Source: Longimicrobium sp.
GTDB lineage: Bacteria > Gemmatimonadota > Gemmatimonadetes > Longimicrobiales > Longimicrobiaceae
DNA length: 64,000 bases
Direction: 5' to 3'
Assembly (NCBI RefSeq): GCF_036388275.1
Contig: NZ_DASVSF010000022.1
Location: 62,001 to 126,000 of the forward strand
Below the pieces are notes generated by a model, which saw only the letters and a list, made by a program, of their open reading frames with translations, was not told the origin of the DNA and made no database searches. The translations under genes were made by a program, and so were the position numbers. Below, piece after piece: positions 19,527-28,452 of this stretch (position 1 is its first letter; the number at the start of each line of letters is the position of its first letter).

Positions 19527-19553
19527 AAAGCCCCGCCGGTCCGGCGGGGCTTT
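19527..19553. terminator. Bidirectional rho-independent terminator
   Basis: Perfect 13-bp arms (AAAGCCCCGCCGG and its complement) around a single T, with A- and T-tracts on both sides. It sits between the stops of two convergent genes and can serve both. Confidence 0.9.
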
Positions 19554-19567
19554 CGTGTTTCCGGGCT

Positions 19568-20857
19568 TCAGCCGCTCAGGCGCGGGCGGCGGGTGGGGGC
19601 GCCGGGATCGCGCACCCGCCGCTCCGGGGCGATCACGCCGGCGATGAGCAGCCCCGAGACGAGGGCCACGGCCGTGAGCATCATACTGAACGCCGTTTCG
19701 ATCCCCGCCAGCGTCTGCCGCTCCATCAGCGAGGTGAGCCCGCGGAAGCCCACGCTCCCCGGTACCAGCAGCAGGATGCCGGGCACCAGCACCACGGCGG
19801 GGGGCCGGTTCTGCAGCCGCGCGTAGATGCTGCTGGCCAGGCCCACCGCGAACGCCCCGGCAAAGGCGCCCAGCTCCACCCCCAGCGCCGCCGCGCCCAC
19901 CTGGCCCCCGCCGACGCCGAACGCGGTGCCGACCACGATCCATGGGATGTCACGCGGCGCCGCCTTCAACAGCACCACGCCGCACAGGGGCGACACCACC
20001 AGCGCTACCAGCCCGGCCCATCCCGGCAGCGAGCCCGCCTGCACGGCGGCCGGCGCGCCGAACGCGGCTGTCGCCAGCCGGTTGCCCAGCGCCACGCCGA
20101 ACGCCAGCCCCAGGAAGGTGATGAAGGCGCCGCTCAGCCGCGCCGTCCCCGACGCCAGCTGCCGGCTGGCGAGCTCGTTCAGCGCGTTGGTCAGCGTCAG
20201 CCCCGGCAGCAGCACGATCAGCCCGGCGAGCGTGGCGATCAGCACGGAGAGCGGGCCGCCCACGTGCGCCAGCGCCACGGCCGCGCCGCTCACCAGCAGG
20301 GCGGCCAGAGGCTCGAACACGCGCCCCAGCCGCGGCACCCGCGCCGCCACCAGCATGAACCCGCGCAGTCCCAGCCCCAGCACCGTGCCGGCGACGATCT
20401 CGCGCACGCCGCCGCCCAGGAGCTGGCAGCTCGCCCCCGAGATGCCGCCAAAGGCCAGCGTGGTCAGGAACGGCCCGTACGGCGACGGCGACGCGGCGAT
20501 GGCGGCGATGCGCGCGCTTCCCTCCACGGGAGAGATGTGCCCCTGCGCCACCTCCAGGCTCACGGCGTGCACCGCCGCCAGGTTGCGCAGGTCCACGTCG
20601 CCCGGCTGCACGCGCAGCATGTACGTACGCTGGAACTCCACGGGGCCGAACGACGCCATCAGCGACGTGGGCTGCGAAAAGAACTGCGCCCCCTGCAGCC
20701 CCAGGCGGTCCGACAGGGCGCCCAGGATGTCTTCCAGCCGGTGCGACGCCTCGCCATAGCTGTGCATGGCGCGCCCCAGGTGCATCACGAAGCCCACGGC
20801 CGCGGGATCGGGCTCGGGGTACTCGGTCCGGGCGGTGCTCGCCAAGTCGTTCTCCAT
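19568..20857 (-). CDS. ThrE-family threonine/serine exporter-like membrane protein
   Basis: 429 aa. An N-terminal soluble part (about 1-120) carries FVMHLGRAMHSYGEASHRLE, typical of the ThrE/DUF1212 domain, followed by about 10 membrane segments. The second half (about 285-410) repeats the fold of the ThrE_2/DUF3815 domain. In Corynebacterium glutamicum ThrE exports threonine and serine using the proton gradient; here the substrate is inferred from family only. Bacteria often split the two halves into separate genes, and this is the fused form. A palindromic repeat element lies just upstream of its start. Confidence 0.88.
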   Translation of the reverse strand: MENDLASTARTEYPEPDPAAVGFVMHLGRAMHSYGEASHRLEDILGALSDRLGLQGAQFFSQPTSLMASFGPVEFQRTYMLRVQPGDVDLRNLAAVHAVSLEVAQGHISPVEGSARIAAIAASPSPYGPFLTTLAFGGISGASCQLLGGGVREIVAGTVLGLGLRGFMLVAARVPRLGRVFEPLAALLVSGAAVALAHVGGPLSVLIATLAGLIVLLPGLTLTNALNELASRQLASGTARLSGAFITFLGLAFGVALGNRLATAAFGAPAAVQAGSLPGWAGLVALVVSPLCGVVLLKAAPRDIPWIVVGTAFGVGGGQVGAAALGVELGAFAGAFAVGLASSIYARLQNRPPAVVLVPGILLLVPGSVGFRGLTSLMERQTLAGIETAFSMMLTAVALVSGLLIAGVIAPERRVRDPGAPTRRPRLSG

Positions 20858-21167
20858 CCTGGGTAAAGAGATGGATCACGAGAGAGGCGCAGAGACGCAG
20901 AAGAGCCCTCCCTCTGTCTCTCTCTTCGACTCTGCGCCTCTGCGTGAGTCCAGTCCCCTGAAAGTCGCGTCATGGGACCACGCTCAGCAAGGGATACCCT
21001 AGCCGCCACGCGCCGTGCGCACTACCTTCCCAACCTCCTTCCGCACTCACGCACTACCGCACTCACCCACTCCACGAAGCTGGCCCTTGTCCCGCCGCCG
21101 CGCGGACGCTAACTTCCCTGGCGTGATACTTGCAAGCGGTCGGGCCGACTTCCCTCATACGGGTATT
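20858..21167. other. Intergenic region with imperfect palindrome and short direct repeats
   Basis: 310 bp between divergent genes. 20876-20947 is an imperfect palindrome with an exact 11-bp core (GAGGCGCAGAG at 20884-20894 against its complement at 20930-20940). 21017-21071 carries short direct repeats such as CGCACTCAC and GCACTACC. No coding frame is convincing. Promoters for both flanking genes should lie here, but none is clear. Confidence 0.6.
20876..20947. repeat. Imperfect palindromic extragenic element
   Basis: The two halves, starting TCACG and ending CGTGA, mirror each other with small gaps. The core arms GAGGCGCAGAG / CTCTGCGCCTC are exact, and a second matching pair, GAAGAG / CTCTTC, lies inside. 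The wording (CGCAGAGACGCAG) resembles palindromic repeats dispersed in many bacterial genomes. It begins 19 bases from the ThrE-like start codon. Confidence 0.6.
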
Positions 21168-21947
21168 GTGGCTGCCGGAGTTCTCGGCGTCATCCCGGCC
21201 CGGCTGTCTTCGCAACGACTCCCTGAAAAACCGCTGCATCCGCTCGCTGGCCGGCCCCTGATCGAATGGGTCTGGCGGCGCGTTTCGGCGTTCGCCCTTT
21301 TCGATGCGCTCGTCATCGCGACGGACAGCGAGCGCGTGGCCGACGTCGCCCGCGGGTTCGGCGCGCGGGTGGCGCTCACGCGCGAGGACCATCCCTCCGG
21401 CACGGACCGCGTCGCGGAAGTCGCGGAGATGGGCGAGTACGCGGGCTTCGGCACCATCGTCAACGTGCAGGGCGACGAGCCGTTCGTCAGCCGCGAGCAT
21501 CTCGAAGCTGCCATCCGCCTCGTCCGCGAGGGCGGGTGGGATGCGGGCACCGTGGCGACGCCCATCGGCTCGGTGGACGAGTGGCGCGAGCCCTCGGTGG
21601 TGAAGGTGGTGAGGGGCGACGACGGCGCGGGACTGTACTTTTCGCGCGCCCCCGTCCCCTTCGCCCGTGACGCCGAGCCGGACTTCGCATCCGGGCCGTA
21701 CCTGCGCCACGTCGGCATCTACAGCTACCGCCGCGACGCGCTGCTCCGCTGGGTGGCGCTCCCCGAGGCGCCGCTGGAGCGGATCGAAAAGCTGGAGCAG
21801 CTCCGTCCGCTGGCCGCGGGAATCCGCATCGGCGTGGCGGTGGGCGCGCCGGCCGAGGGCGGGGTCGACACCCCGGCCGACGCGGCGCGCGCCGAGCGCA
21901 TCCTGGGCAGTGCATCTACACCCGACCTGATCGAGGCACCCGCATGA
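21168..21947 (+). CDS. kdsB: 3-deoxy-manno-octulosonate (Kdo) cytidylyltransferase
   Basis: 259 aa from the GTG at 21168. It activates Kdo with CTP to CMP-Kdo for transfer to lipid A. The N-terminal signature VIPARLSSQRLPEKPL binds the nucleotide, NVQGDEPF is the conserved metal- and substrate-binding stretch, and HVGIYSYR lies before the C-terminal helix; this is the KdsB order. The length matches the family (about 245-255 aa). The open frame extends upstream to 21015, but the conserved start is near this GTG. The stop overlaps the pyrG start by 4 bases, linking CMP-Kdo formation to CTP supply. Confidence 0.93.
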   Translation: MAAGVLGVIPARLSSQRLPEKPLHPLAGRPLIEWVWRRVSAFALFDALVIATDSERVADVARGFGARVALTREDHPSGTDRVAEVAEMGEYAGFGTIVNVQGDEPFVSREHLEAAIRLVREGGWDAGTVATPIGSVDEWREPSVVKVVRGDDGAGLYFSRAPVPFARDAEPDFASGPYLRHVGIYSYRRDALLRWVALPEAPLERIEKLEQLRPLAAGIRIGVAVGAPAEGGVDTPADAARAERILGSASTPDLIEAPA

Positions 21948-23653
21948 CCGCCATGAACACGACTCCCACCAAGTACATCTTCGTCACCGGCGGCGTGGTG
22001 TCGTCGCTGGGGAAGGGGATCGCCGCGGCCTCCATCGGCCGGCTCCTGGTGGACCGCGGACTTCGGGTGACCATCCAGAAGTTCGATCCGTACATCAACG
22101 TAGACCCGGGCACCCTTTCGCCCTTTCAGCACGGCGAGGTGTTCGTTACCGACGACGGCGCCGAGACCGACCTGGACCTGGGCCACTACGAGCGCTTCGT
22201 GGGCGAGTCGCTTTCCGTCGCCAACTCCATTACCACCGGGCGCATCTACCAGGAAGTCATCCAGAAGGAGCGCCGCGGCGAGTACCTGGGCGCCACGGTG
22301 CAGGTGATTCCCCACATCACCGACGCCATCAAGACGGCCATCCGCCGCCTGGCGCCCAACCACGACGTGGTGATCACCGAGATCGGCGGCACCGTGGGAG
22401 ACATCGAGTCGCTGCCGTTCCTGGAGGCCATCCGCCAGTACCGGCAGGAGGTGGGGCGCGAGCACACGCTGTTCATCCACCTGACGCTGATCCCCTACAT
22501 CGCGGCGGCCGGCGAGCTGAAGACCAAGCCCACGCAGCACTCCGTGCGCGAGCTGATGGAAATCGGCATTCAGCCCGACATCCTCATCTGCCGCAGCGAG
22601 CACGCGCTTCCGCCCGAGATGCGCCGCAAGATCGCCCTGTTCACCAACGTGGACGTGGCCAGCGTCATCGAGGCGCGCGACGTCGCGAGCATCTACGAGG
22701 TGCCGCTGGAATATCACAAGCAGCGGCTCGACGACCAGGTGTGCGCCAAGCTGGGGCTGCAGACCGCCAAGCCCGACCTGGGCGAGTGGGAGCGCCTGGT
22801 GGAGCGGGTGAAGCGGCCCAAGAACGGCGCGGTGAAGATCGCCGTCGTGGGCAAGTACGTGGCGCTGGTCGATTCGTACAAGTCGGTGCAGGAGGCGCTG
22901 TACCACGGCGGCATCGCCAACGACGTCAAGGTGGAGATCGACTGGCTGTCGTCCGAGGACTTCGAGAACGGCCAGCCCGCGGACAAGCTGTCGCAGTACC
23001 ACGGCCTGCTGATCCCCGGCGGCTTCGGCGTGCGCGGGGTGGAGGGGATGCTTTCCGCCATCCAGTGGGCGCGCGAGAACGGCCTTCCGTTCTTCGGCAT
23101 CTGCCTGGGGATGCAGACGGCCATCATCGAGTTCTCGCGCTCCGTCTGCGGCCTGGCCCAGGCGCACTCCGCCGAGTGGGAGCGCGACACGAGCGACCCG
23201 GTGATCTGCCTGATGGACAGCCAGCGCCAGATCACCGACCTGGGCGGCACGCAGCGGCTGGGCGCGTACACGGCGCGCCTGGCGCCCGGCTCGCGCTCCG
23301 CCGAGATCTACGGGGGCAATGAGATCAGCGAGCGCCACCGGCACCGCTACGAGGTGAACAACGAGTACCGGCCGCAGCTGGAGGACGCGGGGATGCGCAT
23401 CAGCGGCACCTCGCCCGACGGCAACCTGGTGGAGATGATCGAGCTGCCGGACCACCCCTGGTTCGTCGCCACGCAGGCGCATCCCGAGCTCAAGTCGCGG
23501 CCCGACCATCCGCACCCGCTCTTCGCGTCCTTCGTCGGCGCGGCGGTCGCGCGGCGGAACGGCGAGGAGCAGGTGAGCATGCACCGCGACCTCGCGCCGG
23601 CCGCGTCGAAGGTGGCGGCTTCGGAGTCCGCGCCGGAGACGGTGGTCGCGTGA
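21944..23653 (+). CDS. pyrG: CTP synthase
   Basis: 569 aa. An N-terminal amidoligase domain (about 10-275) has VTGGVVSSLGKGI as its P-loop and DPYINVDPGTLSPFQHGEV near the UTP site. The C-terminal class I glutaminase domain (about 300-545) has GICLGMQ with the nucleophile Cys and an HPEL segment with the catalytic His-Glu. It makes CTP from UTP and glutamine. The length is slightly above the usual 535-550 because of an Ala/Glu-rich tail. It overlaps kdsB by 4 bases and sits in the Kdo operon, where CTP is consumed. An internal ATG 3 codons downstream is an alternative start. Confidence 0.97.
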   Translation: MTAMNTTPTKYIFVTGGVVSSLGKGIAAASIGRLLVDRGLRVTIQKFDPYINVDPGTLSPFQHGEVFVTDDGAETDLDLGHYERFVGESLSVANSITTGRIYQEVIQKERRGEYLGATVQVIPHITDAIKTAIRRLAPNHDVVITEIGGTVGDIESLPFLEAIRQYRQEVGREHTLFIHLTLIPYIAAAGELKTKPTQHSVRELMEIGIQPDILICRSEHALPPEMRRKIALFTNVDVASVIEARDVASIYEVPLEYHKQRLDDQVCAKLGLQTAKPDLGEWERLVERVKRPKNGAVKIAVVGKYVALVDSYKSVQEALYHGGIANDVKVEIDWLSSEDFENGQPADKLSQYHGLLIPGGFGVRGVEGMLSAIQWARENGLPFFGICLGMQTAIIEFSRSVCGLAQAHSAEWERDTSDPVICLMDSQRQITDLGGTQRLGAYTARLAPGSRSAEIYGGNEISERHRHRYEVNNEYRPQLEDAGMRISGTSPDGNLVEMIELPDHPWFVATQAHPELKSRPDHPHPLFASFVGAAVARRNGEEQVSMHRDLAPAASKVAASESAPETVVA

Positions 23654-23970
23654 TGGACGTTCCGACCCAAGCTCACATCGATTCGCTCCTGGCGTATGCC
23701 GGGGCGGGGTCGGGGAACGCCGCCGATTCCGTGACGGAGATCGCGCGCGGGCTGGAGCAGCTTCGCGACACGGGGACGGCGGAGCTCACGGCCCGCGACG
23801 CCGACGTCCTCGCGGAAGTGGGCGAGCAGCTCAAGCGCGGCGCGCTGGGGATGCTCGGCGCCGGGCAGGCGCCGCCCGAGACGCAGCGGGAAGCGCACCT
23901 GCGCCTCCGCGCCGCCGACGACTTCCTGGAGGTGAGCGAGATCATCCGGGCCCGGGTGGCCGCGGGATGA
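23653..23970 (+). CDS. Small helical protein between pyrG and kdsA, unknown
   Basis: 105 aa, acidic, predicted almost wholly helical, no cysteines and no signal. The ATG at 23653 overlaps the pyrG stop (TGATG) and its stop overlaps the kdsA start by 4 bases, so it is translated inside the operon. No family is recognised. The second half (about 70-105) is a long amphipathic helix rich in Arg, Ala and Glu that could be a protein-binding surface. Confidence 0.7.
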   Translation: MDVPTQAHIDSLLAYAGAGSGNAADSVTEIARGLEQLRDTGTAELTARDADVLAEVGEQLKRGALGMLGAGQAPPETQREAHLRLRAADDFLEVSEIIRARVAAG

Positions 23971-24794
23971 CCGACGCCGCCGAGCTGTTCCGCGTGGGCG
24001 GGCCGTTCTTCCTCCTCGCCGGGCCGTGCGTGGTGGAGCACGACGCGCTGAACCTGCAGGTGGGCGAGGCGCTGGCGCGGCTGGCGGACGACCTGGGGCT
24101 GCCCGTCGTCTTCAAGGCGTCGTTCGACAAGGCGAACCGCTCGTCTCCCGGCTCGCCGCGCGGGCCGGGCGTGGACGAGGGGCTGCGGAAGCTCGAGCGC
24201 GTCCGCGAGGCCACGGGGCTGCCGGTGATCACCGACGTGCACCTCCCCGAGCAGTGCGCGCCCGCGGCGGACGTGGTGGACCTGCTGCAGATCCCCGCCT
24301 TCCTCTGCCGGCAGACGGACCTGCTCGTCGCCGCGGGAGCCACGGGCAAGCCGGTGAACGTCAAAAAGGGGCAGTGGATGGCGCCGCACGAGATGAAGGG
24401 CGCCGTCGGCAAGGTGCGCGGCGCCGGCTCGCCCGCGGTCGCCACGACGGAGCGCGGAACGTTCTTCGGATACGGAAACCTGGTGGTGGACATGCGTTCG
24501 TTCGCGCTGATGCGCGAGGCCTGCGACGCGCCGGCCATCTTCGACGGCACCCACTCCGTGCAGCGCCCGGGAGAGGGCGGGGGAATTAGCGGGGGCGAGC
24601 CGCGCTTCATCCCCCCGCTCGTCCGCGCCGCCGTGGCCGCCGGGGCGGATGCGCTCTTCATCGAGACGCACCCGGAGCCGGCCAAGGGCCTGTCCGACAC
24701 GACGAACATGCTGCCGCTGGAACGGCTTCGTCCGCTGATCGAAGAGGTGCTGGGGCTGCGCGCGGCACTGGGGATGGAGGCCGCCCGTGTTTGA
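23967..24794 (+). CDS. kdsA: 3-deoxy-8-phosphooctulonate (Kdo-8-phosphate) synthase
   Basis: 275 aa, usual length for the family (about 280). It condenses phosphoenolpyruvate with arabinose 5-phosphate. The N-terminal FLLAGPCVVE, the KASFDKANRSS loop, a TDVHLPEQC motif with a Cys, and the C-terminal HPEPAKGLSDTTNMLPL segment are all diagnostic. The Cys in the last-but-one motif suggests a metal-dependent type. It overlaps the preceding small gene by 4 bases and kdsC by 8 bases. Confidence 0.96.
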   Translation: MTDAAELFRVGGPFFLLAGPCVVEHDALNLQVGEALARLADDLGLPVVFKASFDKANRSSPGSPRGPGVDEGLRKLERVREATGLPVITDVHLPEQCAPAADVVDLLQIPAFLCRQTDLLVAAGATGKPVNVKKGQWMAPHEMKGAVGKVRGAGSPAVATTERGTFFGYGNLVVDMRSFALMREACDAPAIFDGTHSVQRPGEGGGISGGEPRFIPPLVRAAVAAGADALFIETHPEPAKGLSDTTNMLPLERLRPLIEEVLGLRAALGMEAARV

Positions 24795-25350
24795 GCCCAT
24801 CGATCCCGCGCTGGCCTGCCGCATCCGCATGGTCGTCTTCGACGTGGACGGCGTGATGACGGACGGCGGCGTCTACCTGGGCGCGACGGCGAGCGGCGAG
24901 TCCGTGGAGTTGAAGCGGTTCGACATCCAGGACGGCTTGGGCGTGCTGATGCTGAAGAACGCCGGCCTGCGCGTCGGCATCGTCACCGGCCGCGTCTCCG
25001 AGGCCGTCCGCATCCGCGCCGGCGAGCTGAAGGTGGACGACCTGCACCAGGACCCGAAGGCCGACAAGCTCAACGCTTTGACCGAGATCCTGGAGCGCAA
25101 CGGCATCGGCTGGGACGAGACGGCGTTTCTGGGTGACGACCTGCCGGACCTGGCCGTGCTCCGCCGCGTGGGGTTGCCCGCGGTCGTGGGCAACGCGACG
25201 AGTGACGCACGGGCCGCCGCCGTGTGGGCCGCGAAGAAGCACGGCGGGCACGGCGCCGTCCGCGAGTTCGCCGAGGCGCTGCTGACCGCGCGCGGCCAGT
25301 GGGCCGACGCCGTGGCCCAGTACGTCGCCGAGCGCGAGGCGGGGCGGTGA
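24787..25350 (+). CDS. kdsC: Kdo-8-phosphate phosphatase, HAD superfamily
   Basis: 187 aa with a GTG start. HAD motif I is VVFDVDGVMTDG, giving nucleophile Asp-19 and acid-base Asp-21. Motif II is in GIVTGR, motif III is the Lys in ADKLN, and motif IV is FLGDDLPDL. It removes phosphate from Kdo-8-phosphate. There is no cap domain, as in the C0 subfamily to which KdsC belongs. The start overlaps kdsA by 8 bases and the stop overlaps kdsD by 4 (GTGA). Confidence 0.94.
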   Translation: MFEPIDPALACRIRMVVFDVDGVMTDGGVYLGATASGESVELKRFDIQDGLGVLMLKNAGLRVGIVTGRVSEAVRIRAGELKVDDLHQDPKADKLNALTEILERNGIGWDETAFLGDDLPDLAVLRRVGLPAVVGNATSDARAAAVWAAKKHGGHGAVREFAEALLTARGQWADAVAQYVAEREAGR

Positions 25351-26345
25351 GCGCCCTGCAGGAGCTTCTGGAGGTGGAGGGCGCCCTCGGCGTCGCCGAC
25401 ACGCTGGACCGCGCGCGCCTGGTGATCCGCATGGAGGCGCAGGCGGTCGCGGCGCTGGAAGCCCGCATCGGCGACGAGTTCGCGGGCGCGGTGGAGGCCA
25501 TCCTCACGGCGACCGGCCGCGTGCTGGTCGCGGGGATCGGCAAGAGCGGGATCGTCGGGCGCAAGATCGCCGCGACGCTCACCTCCACGGGAACGCCGGC
25601 CACCTTCCTTCACCCCGTGGAGGCGCTGCACGGCGACTTGGGGATCGTGGGGACGGGCGACGTCGCCATCCTGCTCAGCAAGAGCGGCGAGAGCGAGGAG
25701 CTGCGCGGGCTGCTGGAGTTTTTGACGCGGATGGACGTGCGGGTGATCGCCATGACGGGGCGGATGAGCTCGGCGCTGGCCCGCCACGCCGACCACGTGC
25801 TGGACTGCTCAGTGGCCGAGGAGGCCTGCCCGCACGACCTGGCGCCCACCTCGTCGACGACGGCCACGCTGGCGATGGGCGATGCGCTCGCCGTGGCGCT
25901 GCTGCTGCGCCGGGGCTTCGGGCGCGAGGACTTCGCCCGCTTCCATCCCGGCGGCGCGCTGGGCCGCCGGCTGCTGCTGCGGGTGCGGGACGTGATGACG
26001 GACGCCCCCGCGGTGCCGCCGGACACGACCATGCGGGAGGCGCTGGTGCTGCTCGCGGAGCGGCGCGGAACCGTGGCCGTGGTGGACGAAAACGGGCGTC
26101 TGCTGGGGGTGGTCACCTCCGGCGACCTGACGCGCCTGATGGAGCGGGAGGAACAGTTCTTCCGAATTTCCGTATCTGAAGTGATGACGAACACTCCCCG
26201 AACCGCCGAGCCCGACCAGCTCGCCGCCGCAGCCGTCGGCGTGATGGAGCGGCACGGCGTGATGGCGCTTCCCGTCGTGGACGGCGAAGGGCTTCTCGTG
26301 GGGATGGTTCACCTTCACGACCTGATGCGGGCGGGAGCCGTCTAG
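25347..26345 (+). CDS. kdsD: Arabinose-5-phosphate isomerase (SIS + two CBS domains)
   Basis: 332 aa. The SIS sugar-isomerase domain covers about 40-185 (AGIGKSGIVGRK and LSKSGESEE motifs), followed by two CBS domains (about 212-265 and 278-330). This is the classic KdsD/KpsF arrangement, and the protein converts ribulose 5-phosphate to arabinose 5-phosphate, the first dedicated Kdo precursor. The GTG start is chosen because it overlaps the kdsC stop; the open frame upstream belongs to kdsC in another frame. It stops 5 bases before lptC. Confidence 0.95.
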   Translation: MSALQELLEVEGALGVADTLDRARLVIRMEAQAVAALEARIGDEFAGAVEAILTATGRVLVAGIGKSGIVGRKIAATLTSTGTPATFLHPVEALHGDLGIVGTGDVAILLSKSGESEELRGLLEFLTRMDVRVIAMTGRMSSALARHADHVLDCSVAEEACPHDLAPTSSTTATLAMGDALAVALLLRRGFGREDFARFHPGGALGRRLLLRVRDVMTDAPAVPPDTTMREALVLLAERRGTVAVVDENGRLLGVVTSGDLTRLMEREEQFFRISVSEVMTNTPRTAEPDQLAAAAVGVMERHGVMALPVVDGEGLLVGMVHLHDLMRAGAV

Positions 26346-26350
26346 GCCAT

Positions 26351-26914
26351 ATGAGCAGGACCATTCTCCGCGTTTTCGTGTGCGCCCTGGCGCTGCTGGC
26401 CGCCTGCGACGGCGAGTCGGGCATCGCCGCGCCCAAGGCCAACGTCGACGCCGACGACGGCCAGCGCACGTACGGGCTGAACCTGAAGCTGAGCGACGGC
26501 GGCGTGCTGAAGGCCGATTTGAAGGGCGACACCGCCTTCCAGCGGCCCAACACCCAGATCTTCGACCTCAAGGGCGTGCAGCTGACCTTCTACGACAAGC
26601 AGGGAAAGAACCCCGGCACGCTCACGTCCAAGACCGGCGAGTACGACGAGGCCACGGCGGTGATGGTGGCGCGCGGCAACGTGGTGCTGATCACCAAGAA
26701 CGACCAGGGGCGCCAGCGCACCGTCCGCAGTGAGGAGCTTCACTACGACCAGCGCGGCGACCGCGTGTGGAGCACGCGCGAAACGACCATCGTCGAAGAA
26801 GGCCGCACGATGGTCACCCAGGGCTTCGAGTCCGACACGCGCTTCACCAACATGAAGGGCAACCGGGCCAAGGCCGAGGGCGTGCAGGTGAACGCCGGGG
26901 CGGGGGACTTCTGA
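26351..26914 (+). CDS. lptC: LPS export protein LptC-like lipoprotein
   Basis: 187 aa. A hydrophobic N-terminus ends in the lipobox LLAAC, so the protein is probably a lipoprotein; E. coli LptC is held by a transmembrane helix instead. The rest is a beta-jellyroll with repeating strands (QIFDLKGVQLTFYDKQGK, GNVVLITKND) as in LptC and LptA, which pass LPS across the periplasm. It starts 5 bases after kdsD and precedes the LptA-like and LptB genes, a standard order that strengthens the call. Confidence 0.88.
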   Translation: MSRTILRVFVCALALLAACDGESGIAAPKANVDADDGQRTYGLNLKLSDGGVLKADLKGDTAFQRPNTQIFDLKGVQLTFYDKQGKNPGTLTSKTGEYDEATAVMVARGNVVLITKNDQGRQRTVRSEELHYDQRGDRVWSTRETTIVEEGRTMVTQGFESDTRFTNMKGNRAKAEGVQVNAGAGDF

Positions 26915-28452
26915 TGCGCCGCCTTCTTGCCATCCTGCTCGCCGTCGCTGCGATCATGGTGCTTCCGCGCGAGGCCGCGGCGCAGAACGTCTGCAACCTG
27001 GTCTACCAGCAGGGCGGGTGGAGCAGCAGCGGCCCCGAGGGGCAGCGCATCATCAACGCTGGCGGGCCGCTGAACGTGCGGTGCGCCAACGGCGAAGACC
27101 TGCGCGCCGACAGCGCGGTGATGTTCGAGGCCATCAACGAGGTGCACCTGTTCGGCCGCGTGGACTACCAGGACCCCACGCGCGCGCTGACCTCGGACTA
27201 CGCCACGTACAACGGCAACACGGGCCGGCTGTGGGCCACTGGCAGCGTGGTGTTCACCGACAAGAACCGGGGCAGCACCCTGCGCGGGCCCAACCTGGAG
27301 TACTTCCGCGCCGGCATGGGCCGTCCGCAGGCGCAGGCCATCGCCACCGAGCGCCCCCACCTGACCGTGGTGCCCTCGTCGCGGGGGCGCCAGCCGATGG
27401 AGATCGACGCCAACCGCATCACCACCGCCGGCGAGCAGTTCATGACCGCCGAAGGCAACGTGGTGATCGACGGCAAGGAGATGGATGCCTGGGCCAGCGA
27501 GGCATACTACGACGCCACCGCCGAAAAGATGGAGCTGCGCGGCAACGCCCGCGCGAAGGGCGAGCAGTACGAGTTGACGGCCGACTACATCGAGAGCATC
27601 CTGGCCCAGGGCGCCATCGACCGCGTGCTGGCGCGCGGCAACTCGCGGCTGGTGCAGGAGCGGCTTCGCATCACCGGGCCGCAGCTGCAGATGTTCTTCG
27701 CCCGCGACTCACTGCAGCGCCTCGTGTCCGGAAACGCGCCGCAGTCCAAGGGGCGCTCCGTGGCCCTGTCGCGCGGCTTTCGCATGGAGGCCGATTCGCT
27801 GGAGGCGCTGACCCCCGGGCAGCGCGTGCGGCAGGTGATCGCCATCGGCGCGGCGCAGGGGCAGTCGTGGGACACGCTGCAGGTGGCCGGGCCCACGCCC
27901 CAGGACGCCGCCGGGCAACCCGACACCGTCGCGGGGCTGTCGCTGGGCCAGCGCGACCTGCTGTTCGGCGACACCATCATCGGCTACTTCCAGTCGGACT
28001 CGGCGCGTGCGGCGGTGCGGCCCGCCGGCGCCCCGGCCGACACGTCGCAGAACGCCCAGCTGGAGCGGCTGCTGGCGCTGGGCTCGGCGCGGTCGCTGTA
28101 CCGCATGGCGCCCTCCAGCGACTCCGCCCAGGCGGCGCGGGCCGGGGGGCGCCGCGGGATCAACTACCTGATCGGCGACACCATCGACCTGGCGTTCGCC
28201 GACGGCGAGGTAGACGTGGCCACGGTACGAGGGCTGAAGCGGGGCGTCTACCTGGACCCCGCCCTCCGCGACACCGCCCGCGCCGATTCCGCCAGGGGCG
28301 ACACGGCCGCCGCACGCGTGGCCGAGCGCACCCCAGCGGTCGTGCGCCCCGGCGCCCCCGCGGCTCCCGCGGGCGGGCAGCCGACGTCGCCGCCCGCGCC
28401 CGTCGCGGCGCCGCCCGGAACCACGCTGCCAGACCGGCGGAGGGTGCCATGA
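26914..28452 (+). CDS. lptA: Long LptA/OstA-like periplasmic protein
   Basis: 512 aa, more than twice the length of E. coli LptA (about 185). A signal peptide ends near AAAQN (residue 25). Two OstA-type beta-jellyroll segments are visible, about 45-130 (LRADSAVMFEAINEVHLFGRV, then a LWATGSVVFTD strand) and about 155-245 (MEIDANRITTAGEQFMTAEGNVVIDGKEM), followed by further weak strands. The last 70 residues are Ala/Pro-rich and disordered. It likely extends the LPS bridge between LptC and the outer-membrane LptD. The ATG overlaps the lptC stop (TGATG). Confidence 0.85.
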   Translation: MRRLLAILLAVAAIMVLPREAAAQNVCNLVYQQGGWSSSGPEGQRIINAGGPLNVRCANGEDLRADSAVMFEAINEVHLFGRVDYQDPTRALTSDYATYNGNTGRLWATGSVVFTDKNRGSTLRGPNLEYFRAGMGRPQAQAIATERPHLTVVPSSRGRQPMEIDANRITTAGEQFMTAEGNVVIDGKEMDAWASEAYYDATAEKMELRGNARAKGEQYELTADYIESILAQGAIDRVLARGNSRLVQERLRITGPQLQMFFARDSLQRLVSGNAPQSKGRSVALSRGFRMEADSLEALTPGQRVRQVIAIGAAQGQSWDTLQVAGPTPQDAAGQPDTVAGLSLGQRDLLFGDTIIGYFQSDSARAAVRPAGAPADTSQNAQLERLLALGSARSLYRMAPSSDSAQAARAGGRRGINYLIGDTIDLAFADGEVDVATVRGLKRGVYLDPALRDTARADSARGDTAAARVAERTPAVVRPGAPAAPAGGQPTSPPAPVAAPPGTTLPDRRRVP

